From Streptomyces sp. NBC_00425 (lineage in GTDB: Bacteria; Actinomycetota; Actinomycetes; Streptomycetales; Streptomycetaceae), in contig NZ_CP107928.1 in assembly GCF_036030735.1 (NCBI RefSeq), positions 806,001 through 870,000 on the forward strand: a DNA stretch of 64,000 nt, written 5' to 3'. The notes beneath the pieces are model-generated. The model was not told the DNA's origin. It searched no databases and was given only the letters and a program-made list of their open reading frames with translations. Both the position numbers and the translations under genes were made by a program. Below are positions 35,109 through 45,211 of the stretch, one piece after another. Position 1 is the first letter of the stretch; the number at the start of each line of letters is the position of its first letter.

Positions 35109-37868
35109 TCACCTGTCGTCACCCGCTCTCAACTCCCGCACCGCTCCCCTCCTCCCCGCCCACCACGCCTGCACGGCGGCGATTCCCACCGTCATCGCCA
35201 CCACGGCCAGCGTCGGCACGGTCAGCGACCAGGGGTCGGGGGAGAGCAGGGTCTGCTTCGTGGCAGCGACCGAGGACGGCAGGGCCACCGCGGTCAGATC
35301 CATGCCGGGGGCGAGCAGGCGGATCGCGCACCAGCCGGTCAGGACGCCGCCTGCCGCGGCGAGGACGGCCTGGGGCAGGGACTCCAGGACGAGCAGGCGG
35401 CGGCCCTGCGCACGGGTGAGGCCCATGGTGCGGAGGCGGGCGAGCAGCGCGACGCGCTCGGGAGCGGCGCGCAGGAGGGAGAGGAGCAGGGCGAGCACGG
35501 CGTATCCGGCGCCGGCCGCCACCGCCGCCGTGTAGAGGTGCTCCACTCCGGACTGGAGGGGTGAGTCGACGTACCGGGCCCTCTCGTCCGCGCGGAGGCG
35601 GACCGACACCGCGTCCGCGGCCGCTTCGCGCAGGGCCCGGCCGTCCGCTTCCGGGCCCGTCACCAGCAGCGTCGTCGGCTTGGCCGCCGTGGCGCCGAGG
35701 CCGGCGCGGTCCACCACGAGGAAGTCTGCGCCCGGCACGGCCGGGGTGATGTCGCGGACGAGGACGATGCGGACGGTGACAGTGCTGCCGTCCTCCATGG
35801 TGACGGGGAAGGGGGACGAGCCGTGGGCGTCCGCGACGCTCGGGGAGGCCACGGCGGGCAGCACGGCGCCGGTCCCCGATCCGGCCCGGCCCTTCTTCAC
35901 CGCTCCTTCGGAGAAGGAGCCGAGGCCCGTCCGTCGCGTCAGCTCCGCATAGCCGGCGGGATCCACGCCCACCACCGGCACCGACCGGCGCCCGTCGTCC
36001 GGCTTCGCCCGGTACGCGATGCTCACCGCGGCCACGTCCCGCACGCCGGAGACCCGGCGCACCCGGTCGGCCAGCCCCGTGGGCAGGGGGACCGCGGTGG
36101 ACTCCAGGCGGGCGTCGGCCCCGACGGCGAGGAGCGCCGAGTGGTCGCGGGTCTCGCCGATGCCCGCCAGGACCGAGCCGCCGAACGAGGCCGTGGTGAG
36201 GGCGGTGAGCAGGGCGAGCAGCGGCAGCACCGCGGACGCGGAACCGCGTCCGGCCCGGGCCAGGGCCAGATGGCTCACCACACCGCGCAGCCGCCCGGCC
36301 GGGCCGGCCAGGCCGCGCAGGGGCAGCGGGTAGAGGCGGACCAGGAGCAGCGCGGCGATCACCCCCACCAGCACGGGCGCCGCCGAGATCAGCTGATCGC
36401 CGGACCCGCCGGACGTGCCCTGCCTGCGCAGGGTCACCACCGCGCCGGCGGCCACCGCCACCAGCGTCAGCTCCGCGACCGTACGCCGCCGGGACGGTCG
36501 TACGGACGTCACGTCCTGGCGGAGCGCGGGGACGCGGACGAGCCGGTGGGCGGCCGCCCCGCGCAGGGGCAGGGCGGCGCTGGCGAACACCGTGACCGCT
36601 AGGGCGGCCAGTACGGCGGGCAGGGCCTGAGCGCCGGGAAGCGCCCACAGGGCCACGGCCAGGCCGAGTGCCCCGGCCGGGACGGCGACCACCGCCGTCT
36701 CCGCGAGCAGGCGGGCGGCGAGGCCGGCCAGCGAGGCGCCGCGGGCCCGCAGCAGGGCCAGTTCGGTGCGGCGGCGGTCGGCGGCCAGGCCGGCCGCCAG
36801 TGCCAGGACGACGACGGCGACCGTACCGCTGCCGAACGCCGCGACCGCGATCAGCGGGGAGACGCCGGCGTGCAGGCCGGAGTAGGAGTCGAGCACGTCG
36901 TCGAGGCGGGTGTCGGCATCCGTGAGGGGGTCGGTGGCCGTGCGTATCCGCTGCAGGTCGGGGCCCGCCACCAGGGCGGCGAGCGCGGACTTGAGAGCTG
37001 CCAGGTCACGGTGGCGCAGGGTGTCCGGGTCGGGGGCCAGCCGCCAGTAGCGGTAGGGACGGCCTTCGGTGCCCAGCAGCGCGGGGGCGGCCTCGGGCGG
37101 AAGCAGCAGGGCGCCGAGCCAGTACCGGGGCGACTCCGGGTCGACGGGCGCGACCCGCATCAGCACGGGCGTGCGCATCAGCGTGTCCGTCGCCCAGTAG
37201 GCGCCCTCCCTGTCGCGCGGTTCGACGAGGCCGGTGATCCGGACGGCGAGCGCGTCCCGGCCCGCGCCGGGGACGTGCAGGACCGACCCCACGGTGATGT
37301 GCAGGCTCTTGGCGGTCTCCGCGCTGACCGCCGCCTCGACCTCGGGCGTCGTCGTGGTGACCGTGCCGGACGCGCGGGGCAGACGGCCCTCGCGCAGCCG
37401 GGCGTGATCGGCCAGGCCCGCCTGTGCGACGAGTGCGACCCGGGCGGGCAGCCCGCTCGGCCGGGGCACCCACGGCTCTGGCACCGCCTGGTTGACGGAG
37501 GTGACCACGCCGTAGGACGACTGGCCGGGGTCGGGGACGAAGGGGCGCCGGACCGTGCCGAGGATGCTGTCGTAGTCCCGCTTCACGGTGGCGGGGCGCA
37601 GTGCCTGCTCGCGCTGCTCCGGGGGCAGGTTGGGCAGCGGGGCCGGGGCGGTGAGGGTGACGACGCTGCGGAAGTGGGGTACCTGTTCGACGGAGTGGCG
37701 CAGGCCCGCGTCCTCGTACCGCTCCAGTGCGCGCGGGAACGCGGCGGCCAGGCAGGCGGTCACCGCCACCAGCAGCGCGAGGGCGAGCGCGGCGGCGGGG
37801 GCGGACCGCAGCCGGGTGCGGATCCACGGGGCGTCGGCACGCTCCGCACGCCTGAACGGGATCACCAT
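35109..37868 (-). CDS. FtsX-like permease
   Basis: 919 residues. A basic N-terminus leads to one transmembrane helix (about 25-47), a large extracytoplasmic domain (about 50-335), a first cluster of helices (about 340-560), a second extracytoplasmic domain and a final helix group near 785-910. This two-module FtsX/MacB layout is common in actinobacterial export systems. The start is one base after the stop of the preceding permease (TGA-C-ATG), so the two are cotranscribed and probably form a heterodimer. Cargo unknown. Confidence 0.8.
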   Translation of the reverse strand: MVIPFRRAERADAPWIRTRLRSAPAAALALALLVAVTACLAAAFPRALERYEDAGLRHSVEQVPHFRSVVTLTAPAPLPNLPPEQREQALRPATVKRDYDSILGTVRRPFVPDPGQSSYGVVTSVNQAVPEPWVPRPSGLPARVALVAQAGLADHARLREGRLPRASGTVTTTTPEVEAAVSAETAKSLHITVGSVLHVPGAGRDALAVRITGLVEPRDREGAYWATDTLMRTPVLMRVAPVDPESPRYWLGALLLPPEAAPALLGTEGRPYRYWRLAPDPDTLRHRDLAALKSALAALVAGPDLQRIRTATDPLTDADTRLDDVLDSYSGLHAGVSPLIAVAAFGSGTVAVVVLALAAGLAADRRRTELALLRARGASLAGLAARLLAETAVVAVPAGALGLAVALWALPGAQALPAVLAALAVTVFASAALPLRGAAAHRLVRVPALRQDVTSVRPSRRRTVAELTLVAVAAGAVVTLRRQGTSGGSGDQLISAAPVLVGVIAALLLVRLYPLPLRGLAGPAGRLRGVVSHLALARAGRGSASAVLPLLALLTALTTASFGGSVLAGIGETRDHSALLAVGADARLESTAVPLPTGLADRVRRVSGVRDVAAVSIAYRAKPDDGRRSVPVVGVDPAGYAELTRRTGLGSFSEGAVKKGRAGSGTGAVLPAVASPSVADAHGSSPFPVTMEDGSTVTVRIVLVRDITPAVPGADFLVVDRAGLGATAAKPTTLLVTGPEADGRALREAAADAVSVRLRADERARYVDSPLQSGVEHLYTAAVAAGAGYAVLALLLSLLRAAPERVALLARLRTMGLTRAQGRRLLVLESLPQAVLAAAGGVLTGWCAIRLLAPGMDLTAVALPSSVAATKQTLLSPDPWSLTVPTLAVVAMTVGIAAVQAWWAGRRGAVRELRAGDDR

Positions 37869-37869
37869 G

Positions 37870-40800
37870 TCACTCCCCCTCCCTCAGCACCTGCACCGGA
37901 TCGGCCTGTCGCGCCGACAGCAGCGCCACGACGACGACCGGGACGGCGGCCACGGCCGTCACCAGGGCGGCCACCCGCAGCGGCGGCAGCACCACGAGCA
38001 GATCGGGCACGGGTCGGCCGGCTTCGCCGGTCAGGACGATGAGCGGCAGCACTGCTCGGGTCAGGGCGAGACCGAGGCCGGTGCCCACGGCCAGCGCCAG
38101 CACGACCAGGACGCTCTGCTCACCGGCGACGGCACGGGCCAGCCTGCGGCGAGGGGCTCCCAGGGCGCGCAGGATCGCGAACTCGGCGTTCCGTTCCCGC
38201 AGCGCCCCGGCGGCGCTCACCGCGAACCCGAGCGCGGCCAGGACCGCCGCGGCGGCGGCCGCCGCGGTGAACGCGGCTTCCGGGCCCGCCCCGAACGGAT
38301 CGTCGCGCAGTTCGGCGGCGATCTCGTCGCGCACGACGATCTGTTCGGGATCGAGGTCGGGCCGGGCGCGCAGAGCGGTGGCGACGTCCGCGCCGGCCGA
38401 GGGCGAGTCCGGCCGCAGCCACCACTCGGTGGGAGCCAGGGCGAGCCCGTAGCGCGCCTGGAGTACCCGGTTCACGGCAGGCAGATCGACGAGCACGGCA
38501 CCGCCGTCGCCGCCCTGGGTCGTCGGGAGCTCCCGTACGGCGCGCACGATCCGCACGGGCACGTTCTGCCCGTCCAAGGCGATGTCCATCGTCTGTCCGG
38601 GGCGGGCGCCGGTGGAGGCGAGGAAGCGGTCGGTGGCGAGGGCGTCCACGGCGGTGGTCCGGGGCTGTGCCACCTGCATGCGCAGCGTCAGCGACGGGCT
38701 CAGCCAGGGCTGGTCGGACGGGACGTACCCCGTGCCGTACACCGCGGTCGGGTGCGCGGCGGGGCGGACGCGCGGGCGGGCCGGCTCGGTCGCGGCGTCG
38801 GCCGAGCTCTGTGCGTCGGTGCCGGAGGCCACCGTCCAGGACTCCGCCGGCAGGGGCACGCTCTGTGCCGTGCCGGCGGCGGTCGTCGCGGTCAGGGCGT
38901 CGAGGGTCAGGGTGTGCTCTTGCGCGCGGGAGGACGGCACGGGCAGCACGAGCTGCACTCCGGTGAGCGTCAACGGTCCGTGGCCGCTGGGTAGTCGGAC
39001 CGACAGCGTGTGCGGGCGCGCGTCGGCGGGGAGGCTGCCGGACGGCAACGAGTAGGGCACGCCGTGGTCGTCCTCCAGCGTCTGGGTCACGGTCGCCGCG
39101 CTCTGCGTGTCCCTCGCCGAACTGCGCAGGGTCGCCGTCAGCGTCAGCCGGGACGCCCCGGCGGGGACACGTGCGCCCGCCGACTCACCCGTCGGCCCGA
39201 GCCCCGCCAAGAGCCCCTTCATCGGGGCGGGCGCGAGGTCCGGCCGCATCAGGACGGTGTCGGCCGCGTGCGCGGTGTCCAGCGCCAGAACCGTCGCCGT
39301 GCGGTCGCCGGACAGCGGCAGCGTCGTCCGCACGGCGGGGGCGGCCTCGCGCACATGAGGGACGGCCGCGTACTCCTGGGTGAGGCCGAGCTCGCCGCCG
39401 CCGGTGCCCAGGATGCGGATCGGCGCGCCCGCCGCGAAGTCGGCCTGGTCGTCTTGCGAGCGCCCCCAGGAGGAGCCCTGACCGATCGCCAGTACGCCGA
39501 GCGCGACGGCCAGGACGAGCAGCAGTACCGGGCCGGCGCCATGCCCTGGGCGGCGGCTGAGCTGCCAGCCGGCCAGGGCCGTGGCCAGGCCCCGACCGCC
39601 CGTCGCCCGGCGTTCGGCGAGGCGGGCGGCGGGCGGCAGCAGACGCAGGGTCAGGACGGCGCCGGCCAGCAGCGCGAGGGCGGGCGCGGCGACCAGCAGT
39701 GGATCGACGCCCAGGGCGCCGGTCGTGTCCGCGCTCACCGCGCCCGACGTACGGCGGTCCAGTTGCCAGTAGGCGACGCCGGCCACCGCGACGAGACCCA
39801 GATCCGCCCCGGCCCGCAGCGACGCGGGCAGGGCGCGGGCGCGCAGCGTGCGGAACCCGGTCGACGCGACCGCCGGCAGGGTCACCGCGAGCGCGCATCC
39901 GAGGGCCACGCCGGCCGCCGTCAGCCACACCGCGAGCCGTCCGCCGGCCGGCGCCTCGAGCTCCAGCCCGATCCGGGCCAGCGCCCCGTGCCCGGCGAGC
40001 AGCCGGGTCAGCGGGCCCGCCAGCAGCGGGGCGATCAGCAGCGCGGGCCCGGCCAGCAGCAGCGCCTCGAGGGCGGCGAGGCGGGCGAGGGCGGCGCGGG
40101 AGGCGCCGCGGGCGCGCAGCAGCCGGGTCTCGCCGGTGCGTTGGGCGGCGAGCAGCCGGGCCACGAGCATCAGCGCGCAGGCCGCGAGCAGGGCGAGCTG
40201 GAGGGCGACGATCAGGAGGGTGGAGCGGGAGACGAGCAGGGAGCGCTCGACCCGATCGAGTACCTCGGGGAGCGCGGTGCTCGCAGTCGTCCCGCCTTCG
40301 CCGTCGTCCCCGGTGCGCAGCTTGAGCAGGGCGGCGGGGCCGGTGCGCGCGGAGGCGCGCAGGGCGTCGATGCGGTCGGCGGTGAGGTGGGTGAAGTCTG
40401 CGGAGGCGAGCCACGCTGACGGTCCCTCGCTCACCCGGCCGCCGGTGACTACGGAGGGAGCCGTCAGCAAGGGGCCGTAGGTCGTGAAGTCGGAGGTCCG
40501 CCGTACGCCCCGACCGCCCAGTTCGTCCGTCAGCCAGTAGGGGTCGGCCGGTTCGATGGGCCGGTAGACGCCGGTGACGACGATCCGCACGGACGGACCG
40601 CCGAGCCGGTCGGTGACGGTGAGGCGGGCGCCCGGCGTCGACTTCAGCCGCCGTGCGGCGGTCTCGGGCAGCGCCACCTCGACGTCGGGTGTGCCCGCGT
40701 ACGGGGCACGCCCCTGGCTGAACCGCACCTGCGAGGAGTCGAGCGCCGCGAAGTGCGTGAGGTCGGGCTTGTCACCGGGCCCGGTGGCCGCCGTCCCGGT

Positions 40801-41214
40801 GGTGGCGGCCAGGGTGGTCGCGGGCAGGGCGTACGGGCCGGATCGCACCAGCGTCCGCACGGTCACCGGCAACCCGTCGAAGGTCCGGCGCGCCCCGTCG
40901 CGCACGGCCGTGTCGGCGACCCGGCGGTCGGCGCCCGCCACCTCGGCCTTGACGACCAGCGCGGCGTCGGCGGCGTTGCGGGGCTCGGCCAGCGAGTGGC
41001 GCAGCGCCGCGTCGCCGATCGCGGTCGAGTAGGCGGTCAGGGCCGCCAGCACGGACGTGGTCAGCAGGACGGTGACGAGCGCGGCGGTGATCAGCGCCCG
41101 ATGCGCTCGCGCCCTCGCCAGCACCAGCGCGGCCCGCCCCGAACGCACCGCGAAACGCCCCCCGTAAGCCGCCACCCGGCTCCCCCAAGCCTCCGTTGAC
41201 ACCGTTGACCACAC
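37870..41214 (-). CDS. Large FtsX-like permease
   Basis: 1114 residues from GTG 41214; an in-frame GTG four codons in is possible. An N-terminal helix (about 40-60) is followed by an extracytoplasmic domain, helices near 330-530, a second long extracytoplasmic domain (about 570-960) and C-terminal helices near 970-1105 ending VALLSARQADPVQVLREGE, the typical FtsX tail. It is the first gene of the permease-permease-ATPase operon and pairs with the 919-residue permease. Confidence 0.8.
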   Translation of the reverse strand: MWSTVSTEAWGSRVAAYGGRFAVRSGRAALVLARARAHRALITAALVTVLLTTSVLAALTAYSTAIGDAALRHSLAEPRNAADAALVVKAEVAGADRRVADTAVRDGARRTFDGLPVTVRTLVRSGPYALPATTLAATTGTAATGPGDKPDLTHFAALDSSQVRFSQGRAPYAGTPDVEVALPETAARRLKSTPGARLTVTDRLGGPSVRIVVTGVYRPIEPADPYWLTDELGGRGVRRTSDFTTYGPLLTAPSVVTGGRVSEGPSAWLASADFTHLTADRIDALRASARTGPAALLKLRTGDDGEGGTTASTALPEVLDRVERSLLVSRSTLLIVALQLALLAACALMLVARLLAAQRTGETRLLRARGASRAALARLAALEALLLAGPALLIAPLLAGPLTRLLAGHGALARIGLELEAPAGGRLAVWLTAAGVALGCALAVTLPAVASTGFRTLRARALPASLRAGADLGLVAVAGVAYWQLDRRTSGAVSADTTGALGVDPLLVAAPALALLAGAVLTLRLLPPAARLAERRATGGRGLATALAGWQLSRRPGHGAGPVLLLVLAVALGVLAIGQGSSWGRSQDDQADFAAGAPIRILGTGGGELGLTQEYAAVPHVREAAPAVRTTLPLSGDRTATVLALDTAHAADTVLMRPDLAPAPMKGLLAGLGPTGESAGARVPAGASRLTLTATLRSSARDTQSAATVTQTLEDDHGVPYSLPSGSLPADARPHTLSVRLPSGHGPLTLTGVQLVLPVPSSRAQEHTLTLDALTATTAAGTAQSVPLPAESWTVASGTDAQSSADAATEPARPRVRPAAHPTAVYGTGYVPSDQPWLSPSLTLRMQVAQPRTTAVDALATDRFLASTGARPGQTMDIALDGQNVPVRIVRAVRELPTTQGGDGGAVLVDLPAVNRVLQARYGLALAPTEWWLRPDSPSAGADVATALRARPDLDPEQIVVRDEIAAELRDDPFGAGPEAAFTAAAAAAAVLAALGFAVSAAGALRERNAEFAILRALGAPRRRLARAVAGEQSVLVVLALAVGTGLGLALTRAVLPLIVLTGEAGRPVPDLLVVLPPLRVAALVTAVAAVPVVVVALLSARQADPVQVLREGE

Positions 41215-41900
41215 CCTCAGGTGATGTTGTCAGACCGGCAGTGGTGAAGTAGGCGCTGGTGAAGCGGGCTTGATCGGATTGTGACCGGAAATCGGCACCC
41301 TCTGACCGGAATCCGGGCCTCGGATACAACTCTGCGGACTCCGCGGTCGTTTGCAGGCCGGGTCGGGGTGCCGTTGGCGAGCGGCGAACCAGGTGACAAG
41401 CAACCCGGCAAGCGCGAGGCGATATGCGCTCCGAGTGTCAGACGGCCTTGGGGGGCGGCCTGCGCCGAGGCGTTCCCAGAGGCCGACCAGGTGCGCGTGC
41501 AGGACCTCCTCTGCTTCCTCTGCGGTCAAGTGGCCTACGAGTACATGGGTGGTGAGGCCGTCGGCGAGGGCGAGCAGAGTGCAGGCTTCGCGCCGCGGGT
41601 CGGGCGGCGTGGCGCCTTCGTCGGCCGGGCCGCTCTCGGCAGCCTGCGTGATGAGCCGGACGAGGCGGGTCTGGAGGGCCCACCAGCGGCGCGGAGGAGG
41701 CAGCATCCGTGGCGCGCCGCTCGCGAACGGGGCGATGTTCGGGAAGCTGTCGCCGGCGTGGGCATCCCGGGCAGCGCCGAGCCGTGCGCACATACGCCCG
41801 GATCCGCTCATTCGGGTCACAGCGCCGTCACGCCCTGCACGCGCTCCCCGGCCGGTCCTACGCTGACCAGGATCACCGTCTGCACAACCAGGGGGCAATC
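41215..41900. other. 686-base intergenic region with regulator debris
   Basis: Apart from the TetR-like remnant at about 41467-41710, no gene is supported. It contains the promoter of the permease operon and that of the PASTA lipoprotein. Confidence 0.4.
41467..41710 (-). pseudogene. TetR-family C-terminal remnant
   Basis: The minus-strand frame includes LVRLITQAAESG and then ACTLLALADGLTTHVLVGHL followed by EEVLHAHLVGLW, typical of the last helices of streptomycete TetR ligand domains. No helix-turn-helix is found upstream in any frame. It is probably a truncated regulator. Confidence 0.45.
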
Positions 41901-42533
41901 ATGGTCAGCCGGACCACCATCGGCGCAGCGATCGGCGTGCTCGTCATCGTCGGCACCATGTCGGCCTGCGGTCCCGACGACGCGGGCAGCAGCAAGAACA
42001 CGACACCCACCGCCGGCGCGGCGAAGACCGCGGGCGGCAAGGACGACAAGGCGGAGACGAAGACCGTCCCCGGTTTCATCGGCATGGGCCTGCAGTCCGC
42101 TCAGGACAGCGCCCAGTCGGCCGGTTTCCACAGCCTCTCCTCCCATGACTCCCTCGGCCGCGACCGCATGCAGGCGTTCGACCGCAACTGGAAGGTCTGC
42201 AGCCAGAACATCGCCGCCGGAAAAGTGGTGCCCGTGGACACCGAGCTCGACTTCGGCGCGGTGAAGCTCGACGAGACCTGCCCCGCCAAGGACCGGACCA
42301 CGCCTGCCGAGGCCGGCGGCACGATGCCCGACTTCGCGGGCAAGAGCGTGAAGGCCGCCCGTGTCGCCCTCGACTCAGGTACGTCGATCTCCGTGAAGGA
42401 CGCCGCCGAGGACCGGTTCGTGCTCGTCGAGTCGAACTGGCAGGTGTGCACGCAAAAGCCTGCCGCCGGAGCGAAACTGAACGGGCAGCCCGTCGAGTTC
42501 ACCGCGGTCAAGTTCGGCGAGAGCTGCCCCTGA
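41901..42533 (+). CDS. Lipoprotein with two PASTA-like domains
   Basis: 210 residues from ATG 41901, with a purine-rich upstream GGGGG. A short hydrophobic signal ends in MSAC-G, an acceptable lipobox with the lipid Cys near residue 23. After a Thr/Ala/Lys-rich linker come two homologous units (about 55-125 and 140-210), each beginning VPGFIGMGLQSAQ- or MPDFAGKSVKAAR-like and each with paired Cys (KVCSQ/ETCPA and QVCTQ/ESCP). PASTA domains bind peptidoglycan or muropeptides; here they would be anchored outside the membrane without a kinase. Confidence 0.7.
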   Translation: MVSRTTIGAAIGVLVIVGTMSACGPDDAGSSKNTTPTAGAAKTAGGKDDKAETKTVPGFIGMGLQSAQDSAQSAGFHSLSSHDSLGRDRMQAFDRNWKVCSQNIAAGKVVPVDTELDFGAVKLDETCPAKDRTTPAEAGGTMPDFAGKSVKAARVALDSGTSISVKDAAEDRFVLVESNWQVCTQKPAAGAKLNGQPVEFTAVKFGESCP

Positions 42534-42638
42534 GCGCGCCGCACGGAGCCGGAGCCAGGGGCGCCGCCGCCCACCGGGCGTCGGGCGGCCGCGCGGTCCT
42601 CGACCCGGACTGCGCGTCCGCGGGGACCCCGTCGCCGC

Positions 42639-43610
42639 TCAGGCGCCCACCGCACGCAGTGTCTGTGCGGGCCGCCCGGCCGCTCCCCGTGTCAGCCACT
42701 CCTGGTACGCCGGAGCCTGACAGGCCGCCTCCCAGTAGGCCTCCTCCAACTCCGCCGATTCGGCGTCGAGTTCGGCCATCGTGCGAGCCGCGAGCAACAG
42801 ACGTACTCCTATCGGGTCGCCGTGGAGGGGCCGGATGACCAGGTCGGAGCGAGGCGGGAGCGCGGTCGGCTGACTGACCGTGACGACCTCACCGATGGCG
42901 GCCAGGAGGTAGGCGGTGAGGTAGTCACCGTGCAGCAGGTCGGGCTTGATCCCGGCGGCGCGCAGTACCCGGCACACCCCGTCCCACTCGCCGTCGACGG
43001 TGGCGTCCACCATCCAGCGGTCGTGGGCGAGGTCCGCGAGACGTACCTCGCGGTGGGCCGCCGCGGGATGGTCGGCGGCCATGGTGACGAACTGGGGTTC
43101 GCGCTCCACCAGGATGCGCAGACACAGCCCGTTCGGGACGCGCAGCGGGCTGCCCTCGACCTCGTGCACGAACGCCAGGTCCAGCGTGCCCTCGGCCACC
43201 TGCCGAAGCAGGGCGTTCGCGGACACGTCCATCTGCAGGCTGGGCTCGACAGCGGGCAGGCGGGCACGCAGTCGGCTGAGCCACCCCGGGATCGCCCGGC
43301 TGGCCGTGGCGCCGATGCGCAGCCGCGGACCGCCCGCCGTGTGGGCGGCCGCGGCCCGGGTCTCGGTCACGATCGCGGCGAACTCGGCGACCAGTGGCCG
43401 GGCCCGGCTGACCACGATCTGCCCCAACGGCGTGGGACGGCTGCCCGTGGCGCCCCGGATGAAGAGCCGGCCGCCCAGCAGCTGCTCGATGCGGCGCAGC
43501 TGGGTGCTCAACGAAGGCTGGGCCATGCCCAGTTCACGGGCGGCCTTGTGCAGACTGCCGGCGTCGGCGATGGCGCACAGCACGCGTAAGTGCCTCACCT
43601 CGAGCTCCAT
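42639..43610 (-). CDS. snpR: LysR regulator of snapalysin
   Basis: 323 residues from ATG 43610. N-terminal helix-turn-helix: [23 protein letters not shown]. The effector domain spans about 90-300. It is transcribed divergently from the snapalysin gene with a clear dyad between, the arrangement described for streptomycete snpR/mprR genes, which activate the protease. The symbol is assigned from this context and from family resemblance. Confidence 0.75.
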   Translation of the reverse strand: MELEVRHLRVLCAIADAGSLHKAARELGMAQPSLSTQLRRIEQLLGGRLFIRGATGSRPTPLGQIVVSRARPLVAEFAAIVTETRAAAAHTAGGPRLRIGATASRAIPGWLSRLRARLPAVEPSLQMDVSANALLRQVAEGTLDLAFVHEVEGSPLRVPNGLCLRILVEREPQFVTMAADHPAAAHREVRLADLAHDRWMVDATVDGEWDGVCRVLRAAGIKPDLLHGDYLTAYLLAAIGEVVTVSQPTALPPRSDLVIRPLHGDPIGVRLLLAARTMAELDAESAELEEAYWEAACQAPAYQEWLTRGAAGRPAQTLRAVGA

Positions 43611-43682
43611 GCGCGGAGCGTAAGGGCTGGGCCTGATGAGACGCCAGACAGGCAACAGCGACATGACGACAGGAGTCGCTCC

Positions 43683-43699
43683 GATAGCCGTGTGCTATC
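43683..43699. promoter_or_regulatory. SnpR operator dyad GATAGC-N5-GCTATC
   Basis: A perfect 6-bp dyad with 5-base spacer contains a T-N11-A core, the classical LysR binding motif. It lies 95 bases before the snapalysin start and 73 bases from the snpR start, and is followed by TTGACA at 43705-43710, a good -35 element for snpA. Confidence 0.7.
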
Positions 43700-43793
43700 C
43701 CCGGTTGACATCATCCCCGCGGCCGTCCGGCGGCCCCACACTCGGCTCTACCGATCGTTCACCACCCCACACGAACGAGTAGGAGCCCCCCAC

Positions 43794-44474
43794 ATGACGT
43801 CCACCCGTACGTCGTCCACGTTCGCGAAGGCCTTCAGGAGACTGCCGGCGCTCGGTCTGGGCGTGACGCTCGCGGCGCTCGGCTGCGCGGTCCCGGCGAG
43901 CGCCCAGACCACCGGCTCCGCCGCCCCGGTCGCCGGTTACACCGGTTCGGCGCAGGAGTCGGCGAACAACAAGGCGTTCTTCGAAGCGGTCCTCGACTCG
44001 GTCGCCCAGAAGCAGGCCGCCAACCCCGGCCTGCAGTCGGTGACCGTCTACTACAACGCCTCGCAGGCGCCGAACTTCCGCTCCCAGATATCGAGCGCGG
44101 CCTCGATATGGAACAGCTCCGTGAGCAACGTCAAGCTGCAGTCCACCTCGGGCGCCGGCGACTTCTCGTACTACGAGGGCAACGACTCCCGGGGCTCGTA
44201 CGCCTCCACCAACGGGCACGGCAGGGGCTACATCTTCCTCGACTACGCCCAGAACCGGCAGTACGACTCGATCCGCGTCGCCGCGCACGAGACCGGTCAC
44301 GTGCTGGGACTGCCGGACCACTACACCGGCCCGTGCAGTGAACTGATGTCGGGCGGCGGACCCGGCACGTCGTGCACGAACCGCTACCCCAACACGACCG
44401 AGCGGTCGCGCGTCAACCAGTTGTGGGCCAACGGTCTCGCCAAGGCCCTCGACAAGCTGAACAAGGTGCGCTGA
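43794..44474 (+). CDS. snpA: Snapalysin (small M7 metalloprotease)
   Basis: 226 residues from ATG 43794, with AGGAG upstream. The Sec signal (about 1-37, ending ASA-Q) is followed by a short propeptide and the M7 catalytic domain. The zinc site [11 protein letters not shown] places H165, E166, H169 and D175 exactly as in snapalysin, where Asp is the third ligand. Two Cys (PCSEL, TSCTN) probably form the known disulphide. It is an extracellular neutral protease, controlled by the divergent LysR gene. Confidence 0.9.
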   Translation: MTSTRTSSTFAKAFRRLPALGLGVTLAALGCAVPASAQTTGSAAPVAGYTGSAQESANNKAFFEAVLDSVAQKQAANPGLQSVTVYYNASQAPNFRSQISSAASIWNSSVSNVKLQSTSGAGDFSYYEGNDSRGSYASTNGHGRGYIFLDYAQNRQYDSIRVAAHETGHVLGLPDHYTGPCSELMSGGGPGTSCTNRYPNTTERSRVNQLWANGLAKALDKLNKVR

Positions 44475-44504
44475 CCGCCCGAGGACTCCTCGCCCGTCAC
44501 GCAG

Positions 44505-44534
44505 GCGGGCCGTGCCGCCGACGGCACGGCCCGC
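44505..44534 (+). terminator. Perfect 13-bp hairpin after snpA
   Basis: GCGGGCCGTGCCG pairs perfectly with CGGCACGGCCCGC around a CCGA loop, 31 bases after the stop. It is a strong intrinsic terminator, probably bidirectional with the convergent gene downstream. Confidence 0.8.
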
Positions 44535-44656
44535 TTCGCCGTCGCCGCGCCACCGGCACTTGCGGCGGTGGCATCCGGCGCAGGGGTTGTGCAGCGCGAT
44601 GACCGGCACCGGCCACCTCGCCGGCGCCGGTCACGCGTTCATACGGCGCCCGCGTG

Positions 44657-45211
44657 TCAGAGGGCGCCCTTCTTCGCGCCGGAGAACGCGGCGAACGCGC
44701 CGATGGCGAGGAAGAGGAAGGTCATCGCGTCGGCCGTCTCGCTCCAGCCCTCGGTCAGCACGTCGAAGTGCTCGGTGAACAGCGAGGTCGCGGAGACGCC
44801 GAGTTCGTCGCCGCCGATCACCGCGATGCCGATGAGCTGGCCGAGGTAGACCGCGCCCAGCGACAGCAGGGCGCTGACCACGGGCAGCACCGGGTTGGCG
44901 CCGCCGATCTTGCCCGCCGCGAAGCCGATGAGGAAACCCACGCCGACGGCCGCGTAGCCGATCTCGTACTCCGTCGCGCCGACGATCGCACCGTAGATGC
45001 CGGCCGAGACCAGAGCCACGACGACGGCGACGACGAGGCCCAGGGCGACGTTGTTGCGGGCAGGCACGGCCGGGACCGGGGGCGGCAGAGTGCCACCGGC
45101 CTGCTGGGCGAAGGGATTGCCGTCGGTGGGCTGGGGAGCGCCGGGGGCGCCCACGGGGGGCTGCTGGGCGAACGGGTTGCCGTCGGACGGCGGCGGCGCT
45201 GACTGGGTCAT
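44657..45211 (-). CDS. Membrane protein with repeated Pro-rich N-terminus
   Basis: 184 residues from ATG 45211. Residues 1-50 are disordered and Pro/Gln-rich, with the octamer DGNPFAQQ occurring twice (about 10-17 and 33-40). Four hydrophobic helices follow (about 53-73, 78-98, 107-135 and 163-178). No transport motif is recognised. The proline-rich cytoplasmic tail is typical of streptomycete membrane proteins of unknown role. Confidence 0.7.
   Translation of the reverse strand: MTQSAPPPSDGNPFAQQPPVGAPGAPQPTDGNPFAQQAGGTLPPPVPAVPARNNVALGLVVAVVVALVSAGIYGAIVGATEYEIGYAAVGVGFLIGFAAGKIGGANPVLPVVSALLSLGAVYLGQLIGIAVIGGDELGVSATSLFTEHFDVLTEGWSETADAMTFLFLAIGAFAAFSGAKKGAL

Noticed and set aside
34844..35122. 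Extended N-terminus for the AbrB-tailed ATPase
   Set aside because: The added stretch is Pro/Arg/Gly low complexity, while ATG 34843 has a good Shine-Dalgarno and starts a normal ATPase.
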